Shown: positions 25,881 through 34,859 of the stretch, piece after piece
How positions within the stretch are numbered: position 1 is the first letter of the stretch
Layout of the letters: each line of letters starts with the position of its first letter
NCBI RefSeq assembly: GCF_001553955.1
Contig: NZ_CP014234.1
Location: forward strand, 2,356,001 to 2,420,000
DNA from: Moraxella osloensis
GTDB lineage: Bacteria; Pseudomonadota; Gammaproteobacteria; Pseudomonadales; Moraxellaceae
Reading direction: 5' to 3'
Length of the DNA stretch: 64,000 nucleotides
Position numbers and translations under genes: made by a program
Notes under the pieces: model-generated
What the model saw: only the letters and a program-made list of their open reading frames with translations
Databases searched by the model: none
What the model was told of the DNA's origin: nothing

Positions 25881-27509
25881 ATGATAACAGAACATCTAGT
25901 CGATATCTCCCGTCTGCAATTTGCAGTCACGGCGTTATATCATTTTTTATTTGTACCACTCACACTGGGCATGGTGTGGCTGCTGGTCATCATGGAATCC
26001 ATGTACGTGATGACAGGCAAAGAAGTGTGGAAAGACATGACGCGTTTTTGGGGTAAACTGTTTGGCATCAACTTTGCCTTGGGTGTCACCACTGGCATCA
26101 CCATGGAATTCCAGTTTGGTACCAACTGGGCGTATTACTCACAATATGTCGGCGATGTTTTTGGTGCGCCGCTTGCCATTGAAGGCTTGATGGCATTTTT
26201 TTTAGAATCGACCATGGTCGGACTGTTCTTCTTTGGTTGGGATAGACTGTCGCGCGGACAGCATTTGCTGGTGACTATATTGATGGCGCTGGGTACCAAT
26301 CTATCCGCGTTGTGGATTTTGATTGCCAATGGGTGGATGCAAAATCCGGTTGGCGCGGAGTTTAATTACCAAACCATGCGCATGGAAATGACCGATTTTG
26401 CGGCAGTATTATTTAACCCTGATGCGCAAAACAAATTTGTGCATACCGTCTCTGCCGGCTATACGGTGGGAGCGACCTTTGTGCTTGCCATCTCAGCGTG
26501 GTATCTGCTCAAAAAACGCGATGTCGAATTTGCCAAACGCAGCTTTCAAGTCGCGGCGGCATTTGGTTTTGCGTCGATTTGTAGCACCATCGTGCTGGGT
26601 GATGAGTCGGGTTATTCTATTGGCTTGGCACAGCAAACCAAAATGGCAGCGATAGAGGCGATGTGGGAAACCGAGCCTGCGCCTGCCAGTTTTAATTTGA
26701 TTGCAGATATCAACCAAGCCGAGCAAAAAAACAACTGGGCAGTGCAAATCCCGTATGTGATGGGCTTGATTGGGACGCGCTCGCTGGATACCCCGATTTT
26801 GGGCATCCATGACATCAAAATCATCAATGAAAAACGTATCATCAATGGTCAAAAAGCGGTGCTGCTGCTGGAGCAATTACGCAGTGCGCCCCCAGGTTCA
26901 ACCCCAAACCCTGTGACAGTGGCGGAATTTGAAAAGGTAAAAAAAGACTTGGGCTTTGGGTTATTGCTCAAACGCTATTCCCCAGATGTCAGCAAAGCTA
27001 CGCCTGCAATGATTAAACAGGCCACCGATGCCACCATTCCGCCTATTGTCCCGATGTTTTGGTCATTTCGTGCCATGGTGGGCTTGGGCTTTTTATTGTT
27101 GGCATTGTTTACGATTAGTCTTTGGTCAACTGTCAAAGGCAACTTTATCGAAAAACCTTGGCTGTTACGTTGGGCATTATTGATGCTGCCTGCGCCTTGG
27201 CTTGCTGCTGAATTTGGTTGGTTTGTTGCTGAGTATGGGCGTCAACCTTGGACGATTTATGGCATGTTGCCGACCTATTTTTCAGTCTCCAACATTAGCG
27301 TGGCGAATGTGTATGCCTCGCTGGCGGGATTTGTTGGTTTTTATACGGTGCTGCTGATGATTGAAATGTACTTGATGGTGAAATATGCCCGTAAAGGACC
27401 CGCCAGTCTAGGAACGGGCAAATACTACGGCGAAGACACTCACAAGGTTCATGTGAGTCCTTCATTAAATTTGAGCCCTAAGACAGCCGAGGTGAATCAT
27501 GTTGTTTGA
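25881..27509 (+). CDS. cydA: Cytochrome bd ubiquinol oxidase subunit I
   Basis: The main catalytic subunit of the high-affinity terminal oxidase in the cytoplasmic membrane, 542 residues from the ATG at 25881, chosen because AGGAG lies five bases upstream. Heme ligands are visible: His21 in TALYHFLF, the later axial His in [11 protein letters not shown], and Met within the C-terminal helices. The Q loop begins [20 protein letters not shown], with the conserved Lys and Glu. It has a long insertion with quinol-oxidase L-type character, similar to E. coli CydA (522). It overlaps cydB by 11 bp. Confidence 0.97.
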   Translation: MITEHLVDISRLQFAVTALYHFLFVPLTLGMVWLLVIMESMYVMTGKEVWKDMTRFWGKLFGINFALGVTTGITMEFQFGTNWAYYSQYVGDVFGAPLAIEGLMAFFLESTMVGLFFFGWDRLSRGQHLLVTILMALGTNLSALWILIANGWMQNPVGAEFNYQTMRMEMTDFAAVLFNPDAQNKFVHTVSAGYTVGATFVLAISAWYLLKKRDVEFAKRSFQVAAAFGFASICSTIVLGDESGYSIGLAQQTKMAAIEAMWETEPAPASFNLIADINQAEQKNNWAVQIPYVMGLIGTRSLDTPILGIHDIKIINEKRIINGQKAVLLLEQLRSAPPGSTPNPVTVAEFEKVKKDLGFGLLLKRYSPDVSKATPAMIKQATDATIPPIVPMFWSFRAMVGLGFLLLALFTISLWSTVKGNFIEKPWLLRWALLMLPAPWLAAEFGWFVAEYGRQPWTIYGMLPTYFSVSNISVANVYASLAGFVGFYTVLLMIEMYLMVKYARKGPASLGTGKYYGEDTHKVHVSPSLNLSPKTAEVNHVV

Positions 27510-28638
27510 TTATGAAACACTCAAAATTATTTGGTGGTTATTGGTCGGTGCGCTGCTCATTGGGTTTGCTATCATGGATGGGCATGATATGGGCGTGTGT
27601 TCGTTACTGCCTTTTGTCGGCAAGGATGATGAAGAGCGCCGGGTGATTATCAATACCATTGGTCCGCACTGGGAAGGTAACCAAGTGTGGTTTATCACCG
27701 CAGGCGGCGCGATTTTTGCGGCATGGCCGATGGTGTACGCCACTGCCTTTAGCGGTTTTTATTGGGCGTTGATGGCAGTATTGTGGGCGTTGTTTTTCCG
27801 CCCGGTGGGGTTTAAATATCGCAGTATGATACACAATCCAACCTGGCGAAAAGCGTGGGACTGGGCGTTATTTGTCGGTTCATTTATTCCGGCTGTGGTG
27901 TTTGGCGTGGCATTTGGTAATTTGTTTTTAGGCGTGCCATTTAGTTTTAATGACCATTTGGTATCGACTTACACAGGCTCTTTTTGGGCATTGCTTAATC
28001 CATTTGCCCTACTGTGTGGCTTAATCAGTGCGTCTATGTTGATTATGCAAGGTGGGGCGTATTTGGCGCATCGCACCCTTGATGAGGTACAAAATCGTAC
28101 CATTAACTACGCTGCTATCAGTAGTCTGGTGATGGCGGTGCTGTTTGTGATAGCAGGGGTATGGATACAATCCATTGACGGCTATCATATCACAAGCCCT
28201 ATTGACCCCCAAGCCTTGCCAAATGTGCTCAATAAAGAGGTGACGCGTCAAGCGGGCGCATGGATGGCAAACTATCATCAGTATCCGCTGGCATGGGCAT
28301 TCCCTGTACTTGGTGTCATCATGCCGATTGTCACGGCGATATTGCTAAAAGCGCGTAAAACCTTGAGCGCATTTATCGCCTCCAGTATTGCTGTGCTTAG
28401 TGTGATTATGACCGCAGGCGTGGCGCTGTTTCCGTTTGTCATGCCATCCTCTAGCGACCCACGGTCAAGCTTGACGGTTTGGGACAGTGTATCGAGTCAT
28501 CTTACCTTGATGATTATGTTGGTTGTCGTGGTGGTGTTATTACCGATGATTGTAGGTTACACCAGCTGGGCATATAGCGTGATGCGCGGTAAAGTGACCA
28601 AGGCTTATGTTCGAGAGCAAGAGCATTCACTTTACTGA
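27499..28638 (+). CDS. cydB: Cytochrome bd ubiquinol oxidase subunit II
   Basis: A 379-residue integral membrane subunit, same length as E. coli CydB. Family signatures are [36 protein letters not shown] and [11 protein letters not shown]. The usual DGFDxGVG reads DGHDMGVC here, a small variation at the conserved Asp-containing helix. It overlaps the cydA stop (translational coupling) and is followed 32 bp later by cydX. Confidence 0.97.
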   Translation: MLFDYETLKIIWWLLVGALLIGFAIMDGHDMGVCSLLPFVGKDDEERRVIINTIGPHWEGNQVWFITAGGAIFAAWPMVYATAFSGFYWALMAVLWALFFRPVGFKYRSMIHNPTWRKAWDWALFVGSFIPAVVFGVAFGNLFLGVPFSFNDHLVSTYTGSFWALLNPFALLCGLISASMLIMQGGAYLAHRTLDEVQNRTINYAAISSLVMAVLFVIAGVWIQSIDGYHITSPIDPQALPNVLNKEVTRQAGAWMANYHQYPLAWAFPVLGVIMPIVTAILLKARKTLSAFIASSIAVLSVIMTAGVALFPFVMPSSSDPRSSLTVWDSVSSHLTLMIMLVVVVVLLPMIVGYTSWAYSVMRGKVTKAYVREQEHSLY

Positions 28639-28670
28639 CCCAAATCAAGGCAACTTAATAGGAGAACACA

Positions 28671-28880
28671 ATGTGGTATTTTGCGTGGATATTAGGATTG
28701 GGGTTTGCGGTATTATTGGCGATTTTAAACGCGCTGTGGCTTGAAAATGCCGATGCGCGTAATAAAGCCTTTAATCCAAAACTTGCGGACGAACCCACCA
28801 ATGATGGTACGGTGACAGAAGGCAATCCCACTGAAGATATCCATAAAACAGGTAAGACTTCAGATAACGAGTCCTTATAG
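28671..28880 (+). CDS. cydX: Cytochrome bd oxidase small subunit CydX, with extended tail
   Basis: A 69-residue single-helix subunit that stabilises the hemes of cytochrome bd. The start MWYFAWILG is the family signature and the helix runs to about residue 25, followed by LENADARNKAF. E. coli CydX has 37 residues; here about 30 acidic, Thr/Asn-rich residues are added at the C-terminus. AGGAG lies upstream of the ATG. It is the last gene of cydABX, closed by a strong terminator. Confidence 0.93.
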   Translation: MWYFAWILGLGFAVLLAILNALWLENADARNKAFNPKLADEPTNDGTVTEGNPTEDIHKTGKTSDNESL

Positions 28881-28898
28881 CCATCAACCTCAACCATT

Positions 28899-28934
28899 AG
28901 CGCTTTAAGTCACCACGGCTTAAAGCGCTTTTTT
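28899..28934 (+). terminator. Terminator of cydABX
   Basis: A perfect 11-bp stem AGCGCTTTAAG/CTTAAAGCGCT followed by six Ts. Confidence 0.92.
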
Positions 28935-28975
28935 ATGCGTTGTCAAAACCCGCTATTTTTTAATTATTTTCTTAT

Positions 28976-28993
28976 TTGGTACACAATTTGCAT
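28976..28993 (+). promoter_or_regulatory. Sigma-54 (RpoN) promoter upstream of amt
   Basis: TTGGTACACAATTTGCA has GG (28978–28979) and GC (28990–28991) separated by exactly 10 bp, and the whole fits the TGGYRYR-N4-TTGCW consensus. It lies about 75 bp before the amt start codon. Sigma-54 with NtrC control of ammonium transporters is common in gammaproteobacteria. Confidence 0.72.
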
Positions 28994-29064
28994 TCCCTGT
29001 CTTTGTAAAACTGACTAATAATTGAGCGATAGTTTTTTATCTAGGGCATAAGGGCATAAGCTTC

Positions 29065-30429
29065 ATGAGAAAGTTAAACAATACGGTTCAACGGCATACG
29101 GGTAAACGGTTTAATAAAGCCTATAAATGGCTATTATCCGTGATGGTTTTTTGTCAACATTCCTCGGTGTACGCTGCGACGCCCACCAATGAGCAGCTAT
29201 ATGACTACCAAAATGTGATGTGGGTAGTTATTGGCGGTTTGCTGGTGTTCTTTATGCAGGCGGGCTTTGCGCTCATTGAATCCGGCTCAGTGCGCAGTAA
29301 AAATACCGTGAATGTGCTGATGAAAAACTATACCGATATGGCGATTGGCGGATTAATTTTTTATATCTTGGGCTATGGCTTGATGGCAGGCAACAACCCC
29401 ACAGGTTACGTGGGTCAAAGCGAGTTTTTACCAGAGCAGCTTAGCAATATGCAATGGGCACATTTGTTTTTTCAGATGATGTTTGCTTCCACCGCCGCCA
29501 CCATTGCCAGTGGTGCGATGGCGGAGCGTATTAAATTTTCAGGGTATCTGATTGGTACGTTGATGACTTGCGGACTGATTTATCCCGTCGTAGCAAGTTG
29601 GGCATGGGGCGGTTATTATGGCGGTCAAGGCTGGCTTGCCCAGCTTGGATTTATTGATTTTGCAGGCTCTTCGGTGGTGCACTCTGTCGGTGGGTGGTTA
29701 GCGCTCGCGGGTATTATCGTCCTTGGACCGCGTATTGGTCGCTTTGCCCCTGATGGCACGCCGCGCTTGATTGCCGGTCATAATCTCACGCTGGTCACCT
29801 TGGGCGGCTTTATCCTATGGTTGGCGTGGTTTGGATTTAACGCAGGTTCTACACTGACCAGCTCAGGCAACTTGGGCAAAATCATGCTAAATACCCATCT
29901 AGCAGGGGTGAGTGCGGTGACGGCTTATTTGCTGATTTCAGGGGTGATGCGTAAGGCAATTTTATTGAGTGATACGGTCAATATCAGCCTTGCAGGATTG
30001 GTCGCCATTACCGCAGGCTGTGCGACCATGTCGCCTGTGTATGCGATTGTTACCGGTGTTGGTGCATGTTTGGCGTATTTGGCGGTGAAGCGGTTATTGG
30101 ATAATGTTCAAATGGATGATGCGGTGTATGCCGTTGCCGTGCATGTGGGCGGCGGTGTGTGGGGTACGCTGGCTGCAGGGCTGTTTTATGAAGGTGATTT
30201 ATTCGACAGCCATCGTATTATCGTACAGCTGATGGGCATCGCGGCAATGTTTGTTTGGTCGTTTGGACTGGGTATGGTGGTGTATTTTGTGATAGAAAAA
30301 ACAATCGGTCTTCGCGTACTTGCACAGCATGAGCAACGCGGGCTCGACTTTACCGAACATGCCGAAGGGGCTTACCCTGAATTCCAAGATAGCTTATTTA
30401 GTCAGCAAACGCTAACTGAGCGGCACTAG
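29065..30429 (+). CDS. amt: Ammonium transporter
   Basis: An Amt/Mep/Rh family channel of 454 residues with an N-terminal signal peptide (cleavage near VYAA) and 11 TM helices. The twin histidines of the conduction pore are in SSVVHSVGGW and AVAVHVGGG. The conserved Asp near the recruitment site is in FIDFAGSS, and SWAWGG is also typical. The C-terminal cytoplasmic tail RGLDFTEHAEGAYPEF is the regulatory segment for a GlnK-type PII protein, although no glnK gene is adjacent. The sigma-54 promoter upstream implies nitrogen control. Confidence 0.95.
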   Translation: MRKLNNTVQRHTGKRFNKAYKWLLSVMVFCQHSSVYAATPTNEQLYDYQNVMWVVIGGLLVFFMQAGFALIESGSVRSKNTVNVLMKNYTDMAIGGLIFYILGYGLMAGNNPTGYVGQSEFLPEQLSNMQWAHLFFQMMFASTAATIASGAMAERIKFSGYLIGTLMTCGLIYPVVASWAWGGYYGGQGWLAQLGFIDFAGSSVVHSVGGWLALAGIIVLGPRIGRFAPDGTPRLIAGHNLTLVTLGGFILWLAWFGFNAGSTLTSSGNLGKIMLNTHLAGVSAVTAYLLISGVMRKAILLSDTVNISLAGLVAITAGCATMSPVYAIVTGVGACLAYLAVKRLLDNVQMDDAVYAVAVHVGGGVWGTLAAGLFYEGDLFDSHRIIVQLMGIAAMFVWSFGLGMVVYFVIEKTIGLRVLAQHEQRGLDFTEHAEGAYPEFQDSLFSQQTLTERH

Positions 30430-30536
30430 TTTTAAATTTTTGCGGTACCTGTCTGCTCTGTCGTCACAGGTACCCGACCCACCACAGTCATTTGCGTCCA
30501 TTGTAATTTTATTAACTTTAAATATTTGGCACCGTC

Positions 30537-31301
30537 ATGAACAAAGAAGCTACTATTAAATCTGCGTTAACACCGTTTTTAAAAGATGCTGATATACGTA
30601 AAGCCATGGACATCTTTCATAAAGATTATGCCGATATTACGCCCTACCAAATCCAGCGTTTTGTCCATGAAATTACGCAAGACAACGAAACCAAAGAATA
30701 TCGCTCAAATATCCGTCGAAGTTTGATGAAAGCGCTGAGTGATTACCAAATGGGTGCAGCCAACCCCCAACCGATAACCCATGATATCCCTAATTTGGGG
30801 CAAAATAGGCTAGTAATTCACCCATCACCCAGTCAAGTAGCTATCTCTAACCAAAAACCTGACGCAATATCTGACCCAATATCTAGCCAAACATCTAACC
30901 AAATAGCCGCCTTTGAGTTACTGATTGATAGTTTTACGGCGCAATTTTCACCATTATTGGGCAGCCAAATTTTAGACAGTGTCAGGCAGACGATTCATCA
31001 GCATCATAATTCATCAAAATCTCGTGGTTTTGGGCTATTAGCTCGCAAGGCAGAAACCAATCAGGCTTTAACCTTAACCATGATTCACTTTTTTGATCAG
31101 TTTTTTGGTGGGGACAAACAAAGTGCGTTGACAATGTCCTTGACCGATGCGGATACAGCAGGGTTTAGAACTATCTTATCGTTATTTTATCAGCAAGCGT
31201 GTCAATGGGCGGGACCTACTGATGCAGATATTGCCTTGGCGCAGGCAAACAAGATTACCAAAGCCAAGTTTGACGTATCTTTGGTTGAAAAATTTATGTA
31301 G
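30537..31301 (+). CDS. Uncharacterised helical protein
   Basis: A 254-residue soluble protein that I do not recognise. Residues 1–75 form a compact helical region (ALTPFLKDADIRKAMDIF ... YQIQRFVHEITQ). A Pro/Gln/Ser-rich linker of about 45 residues with repeated ISNQKP / ISDP / SSQTSNQ follows. Residues 120–250 are a second helical domain (FELLIDSFTAQFSPLLG ... LTLTMIHFFDQFFGG). No signal peptide or TM segment. It lies between amt and the BLUF genes and is not obviously co-transcribed with either. Confidence 0.7.
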   Translation: MNKEATIKSALTPFLKDADIRKAMDIFHKDYADITPYQIQRFVHEITQDNETKEYRSNIRRSLMKALSDYQMGAANPQPITHDIPNLGQNRLVIHPSPSQVAISNQKPDAISDPISSQTSNQIAAFELLIDSFTAQFSPLLGSQILDSVRQTIHQHHNSSKSRGFGLLARKAETNQALTLTMIHFFDQFFGGDKQSALTMSLTDADTAGFRTILSLFYQQACQWAGPTDADIALAQANKITKAKFDVSLVEKFM

Positions 31302-31553
31302 AATGCCATTTATATAAAATACTACGGATTGACAGTATCATAGTACAATTTTTATGCAGACCTAAAGATGCTGAATGGCAAGTTCCCAGTTCATTTTATT
31401 TCCAGGTCCATTTTAGAGAGTTTAGCACTGCGCTTGATACTGTATTGTAGCTTAATTTTATGAGACCAATTCTAGGTGTCATAAGATTAAGTTTTTTTTA
31501 ACCGATGAAAATTTATTGCAACTGGCTTCCCTCACAAATTTTCGGAAAATGTC

Positions 31554-32126
31554 ATGAATCATCAAATTCAGTATTATGTTTACGCCAGTAAAATAAATTT
31601 GACCCAAATTTTTGACCACAATTTATTCACTGATATTCGCGAGCAAGCCCAGTCCAACAATCAACACCATCATATTACGGGGTTTTTATTGTTTAAGGAT
31701 GGCAAATTTTTGCAGTATATTGAAGGTCAAAAAGCGGTATGTGAACAATTATTTAACACCATAAAGCAAGACCGACGACATAAAGAGATGGTGGTGTTAG
31801 ACCAGGGACAGTTAGAAAAACGCTATTATCAGCAATGGCTGATGAATTGTTATAACATGGATGAAAAAACCCAAACCCTTGAACTGCTTAATCTTCCAGA
31901 TATGGTGTACGACTTTGATATTTATCATTGGAGCCAAGCTCACGTACATGAGGTGATGTCACTAATGGCAAAAAACCATTTGCTTGGCATGACACCCCAA
32001 ACAGGCAGTTTTTTCTCGGTGGTTTATCGCCGCTTTATGCGGCAGAATAAAAAATATTTAATCATTCAACTGCTGATATTAGGTATGTTTTTCATCAGTT
32101 TATTGTTCTTAAAAAGCAACCATTAA
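31554..32126 (+). CDS. BLUF blue-light sensor with C-terminal membrane anchor
   Basis: A 190-residue flavin photoreceptor. The BLUF domain (residues 5–100) keeps every key pocket residue, compared with Slr1694/PixD: Tyr10, Asn36, Gln54 (in FLQYIEG), Trp95 and Met97. A linker follows, then one strongly hydrophobic helix at about 168–186 preceded by basic residues (RRFMRQNKK) and ending four residues before the C-terminus. This predicts a tail-anchored protein with the sensor in the cytoplasm. No output enzyme domain is present, so signalling would be by protein contact. It is the first of three BLUF genes within 2 kb. AT-rich DNA precedes it and I see no clear promoter. Confidence 0.9.
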   Translation: MNHQIQYYVYASKINLTQIFDHNLFTDIREQAQSNNQHHHITGFLLFKDGKFLQYIEGQKAVCEQLFNTIKQDRRHKEMVVLDQGQLEKRYYQQWLMNCYNMDEKTQTLELLNLPDMVYDFDIYHWSQAHVHEVMSLMAKNHLLGMTPQTGSFFSVVYRRFMRQNKKYLIIQLLILGMFFISLLFLKSNH

Positions 32127-32284
32127 AAGCAAACATTGATTAACGCGATAGGGTATAAGCCGAAAGTGACGATTACCAAACACTTAATAAAGACGTCGAA
32201 ACAATTGAGCTTAAACCGCGTCGCTATCTTGCGCTTGCGTAAGCGTTTAATGGTTAGCCTTTTCGCCATCAGATTGGCAAAAAT

Positions 32285-32860
32285 TTACAGGTCAATTAAC
32301 AACATAAATATCACCAACCATGGAACCGTGATGATGGTGAACATGAAAAAAAGGTGTTTTTTGACATGGTGTTTGATGATGGCGCCGATGTAGCTTTCCG
32401 CTTTGACTTGGTAGGGCGCAATATCAGCCGCATCGCGCTCATAGAATGCGACCATCTCATTGAGTAATTGCTCGACTTGTTCGGTCTGCCATTGGTAGGT
32501 TTCAAACTGTGCTAACAGCTTACTAATCACTGGGGTGGTATGGGATATGCTGGGTGTCACGCATAGCATATCGCATTGCTTAAAGCGTTTAGAATGGGTC
32601 GTACCTTGATGGATAAGATGAATTTTATGGTGGCGTTTATCATGGGTGATAGCGAGGTACAAATTCGCTATATACATTTCACTACCTTCCATAAAATGCA
32701 GAAAGCGACCATCTTTGAATAGGATAAAACCCATGATGCCGGTTTTTTGATTATTATCTCTGGCACTTTGATAAATTTGGGTAAATGTGCTGGGCTTTAA
32801 AGCGGCTGACCACGTAAGCGAACTGGTATAAGTCAGGTAATAAGTAGGGGGAGACATCAT
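32285..32860 (-). CDS. Degenerate BLUF-domain protein with C-terminal membrane anchor
   Basis: A 191-residue protein with the same architecture as the plus-strand BLUF gene it faces: BLUF domain (residues 7–102), linker, and a terminal hydrophobic helix (about 170–189) after IKHHVKKH. Tyr11 and Asn37 are kept, but the essential Gln is His55 (in FLHFMEG, codon CAT) and the pocket Trp is Cys96; Met98 remains. The Gln is required for the normal BLUF photocycle, so this protein may bind flavin without canonical signalling, or act as a light-independent partner. It is convergent with the first BLUF gene. Confidence 0.88.
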   Translation of the reverse strand: MMSPPTYYLTYTSSLTWSAALKPSTFTQIYQSARDNNQKTGIMGFILFKDGRFLHFMEGSEMYIANLYLAITHDKRHHKIHLIHQGTTHSKRFKQCDMLCVTPSISHTTPVISKLLAQFETYQWQTEQVEQLLNEMVAFYERDAADIAPYQVKAESYIGAIIKHHVKKHLFFMFTIITVPWLVIFMLLIDL

Positions 32861-33019
32861 CGTAGAACTCCTCAGCCATACTCTTTATATGTTACTTTGA
32901 GTGTAGCATAATAATTTTTAATGTTATTATTAATTTAGCATCTTTTATTAAAACTAAAGTATAACCCTTAATTCATACAAAAATAAATTAAAGTTTATAA
33001 ATCTTTTTAGGGTAAAAAT

Positions 33020-33466
33020 TTAATTATTTTTATGATGCTGTGTTTGCATATCTGTGATTAGCTCATTCACCTCCGGTGACTGCCAATCGGTGGGGTTAAA
33101 CGCTTGAAATAGTCGGCTAATGGATAAATTATTCACATCCTTATCAATGTCAATACAGTACATATCCCATTTTTTGAACCGCGGCTGTTCCCGATGACCC
33201 TCGGTAATTATTTTTAAATTTTTATGGCGATAATCTTTAAGTAAATCTTGGTACAGGTGAGTGACCAATGCCTTATCCCCTTCCAAATATTGAAAAAAAT
33301 GCCCATGTTTGAATAGCAAAAATCCCGTGATATGTTGGGCATGATTGTTTTGCCTAGAAATCTGCTCGATAGTTTTGAAAGTAAAAGGATTAATCGCGCC
33401 CAGTAAGGTGATTTTACTGGTGTAAGTTAAATAATAAATAGCATCACACATAACGATATCCAACAT
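33020..33466 (-). CDS. BLUF blue-light sensor, soluble short form (BlsA-like)
   Basis: A 148-residue single-domain BLUF protein with Tyr15, Asn41, Gln59 (HFFQYLEG), Trp100 and Met102 all present. It has no membrane helix and resembles the short BLUF proteins of Acinetobacter such as BlsA, which bind transcription factors in response to blue light. An ATG at 33451 is an alternative start, five residues shorter. It lies upstream of the degenerate BLUF gene on the same strand with 159 bp between them, and is divergent from the esterase gene. Confidence 0.9.
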   Translation of the reverse strand: MLDIVMCDAIYYLTYTSKITLLGAINPFTFKTIEQISRQNNHAQHITGFLLFKHGHFFQYLEGDKALVTHLYQDLLKDYRHKNLKIITEGHREQPRFKKWDMYCIDIDKDVNNLSISRLFQAFNPTDWQSPEVNELITDMQTQHHKNN

Positions 33467-33656
33467 AAGGTTACCGCTGTTACCAATTCACTACAGCAGG
33501 CATTTGATTAACGCTTATAAGCGATTATACTTAACAAAAAGCCATTTTCTTACATAAATATTTAATCATTTCAAATTTAACGTCCTGACTTAAAAACTTA
33601 CTTATTTAAAAAAGCAAAAACCTTAAAAAAGAGAAACCTTTAAAAAAGAGAAACCT

Positions 33657-34601
33657 ATGTCAAATTCATCGACCCACGCTACAAAACACCCGTCATCCGC
33701 CACCGTCCGCTTGAATAAATACAAACTTGGAACTGCTGCGGTTATAGCCCTTGTGGGGTTAAATTTGACAGGCTGTCAGGCCATGGCGACAAAAAACGCA
33801 CCCATCGCAGCAAAAGCTGATAGCACTAGCACTGTGTCAAATGGTATTAAAACCATCAAAAATATTGCCTATGGCACAGATACCCGCCAACAACTCGATA
33901 TTTATACCCCTGCAGATGGTCAGCGTCACCCTGTGTTGATATTTGTATATGGGGGCAGCTGGCAACATGGCAAACGCCAAACCTATGGCTTTGTCGGTAA
34001 GCAGTTTGCCAAGTCGGGCTACACCACAGTGGTGGTGGATTATCGCTTAGCCCCTGCAAACGTATTCCCAGATTATGTGCTTGATACAGCCAGCGCCATG
34101 GGTTGGGTGTATCGCAATGTCGCTCAATATGGCGGCAATCCTAATCAGCTGTTTGTCATAGGGCATTCTGCAGGGGCGTTTAATGTGGTATCTGCGGTGG
34201 ATGATAGCCGTTTTTGGAAAACCACCGGCATTCCCAACAAGGCAATATTAGGCGTGATTGGACTAGCAGGGCCGTATGATTACGATTTTCGTAGCGGTAC
34301 TACCAAAGTTGCCTTTCCAGCTGATACCACCCGCCAGCAAGTGATGCCTGTGTATCATATCCGCCAAGATGTACCCCCGCATTTGTTGGTCACAGGCAGT
34401 AAAGACAGGCTTGTCTACCCACAAAATGCTGATAGCCTACAAAAAGCGCTGACCCAAGCAGGCGGCAACGTGGAACGGGTGCAAGTCCCTGCCACTCATG
34501 CAGGCATCGTCATTGGACTGGCAACACCGTTACAGTCTTTTTATCCCACCTTTAACAAGGTCAATGATTTTATGCAGCGGCATTTACCAACAGCGCAGTG
34601 A
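33657..34601 (+). CDS. Alpha/beta-hydrolase lipoprotein (esterase/lipase family)
   Basis: A 314-residue exported hydrolase. A signal sequence ends at the lipobox LTGC (about Cys40). The hydrolase domain belongs to the HSL/BD-FAE group: oxyanion motif YGGSW in place of HGGG, nucleophile elbow GHSAGA, acid in TGSKDRLVYP and His in ATHAGIV. The signal region starts later than usual, after about 22 polar residues, so the true start could be downstream. Directly repeated TTAAAAAAGAGAAACCT precedes the ATG. Likely substrate: short acyl esters; not determinable from sequence. Confidence 0.85.
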   Translation: MSNSSTHATKHPSSATVRLNKYKLGTAAVIALVGLNLTGCQAMATKNAPIAAKADSTSTVSNGIKTIKNIAYGTDTRQQLDIYTPADGQRHPVLIFVYGGSWQHGKRQTYGFVGKQFAKSGYTTVVVDYRLAPANVFPDYVLDTASAMGWVYRNVAQYGGNPNQLFVIGHSAGAFNVVSAVDDSRFWKTTGIPNKAILGVIGLAGPYDYDFRSGTTKVAFPADTTRQQVMPVYHIRQDVPPHLLVTGSKDRLVYPQNADSLQKALTQAGGNVERVQVPATHAGIVIGLATPLQSFYPTFNKVNDFMQRHLPTAQ

Positions 34602-34676
34602 AAAAAATTTCCAACAAAAACTTTAAAGAAAAACGTCCAAGAAAAGATTTAAAGCAGCGGCAAGTTTCACCGACTC

Positions 34677-34732
34677 ATTTTACTGTCTAGATTTTACTGT
34701 CTAGATTTTACTGCCTAGATTTTACTGCATAG
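34677..34732. repeat. 14-bp tandem repeat (4 copies)
   Basis: The unit ATTTTACTGTCTAG occurs four times; the third and fourth copies carry one to two changes. It lies between the esterase gene and gabD. Confidence 0.92.
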
Positions 34733-34859
34733 ACAGCTGCTGCAATATAATGACGCTTTTCCACACAGCCGCTATCCGCTTATAATAAACGGCATTGACC
34801 CGCTTATCATAAAAAAGTTTTCACTATCCTCATAACAACATAACGAACAGGAATTCCTG

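Noticed and set aside
31329-31349. Possible promoter before the first BLUF gene (TTGACA, TACAAT).
   Set aside because: Spacer of only 9 bp, so not a functional -35/-10 pair.
32136-32393. An 85-codon plus-strand frame over the end of the degenerate BLUF gene.
   Set aside because: It is antisense to a well-supported BLUF coding region and has no family resemblance.
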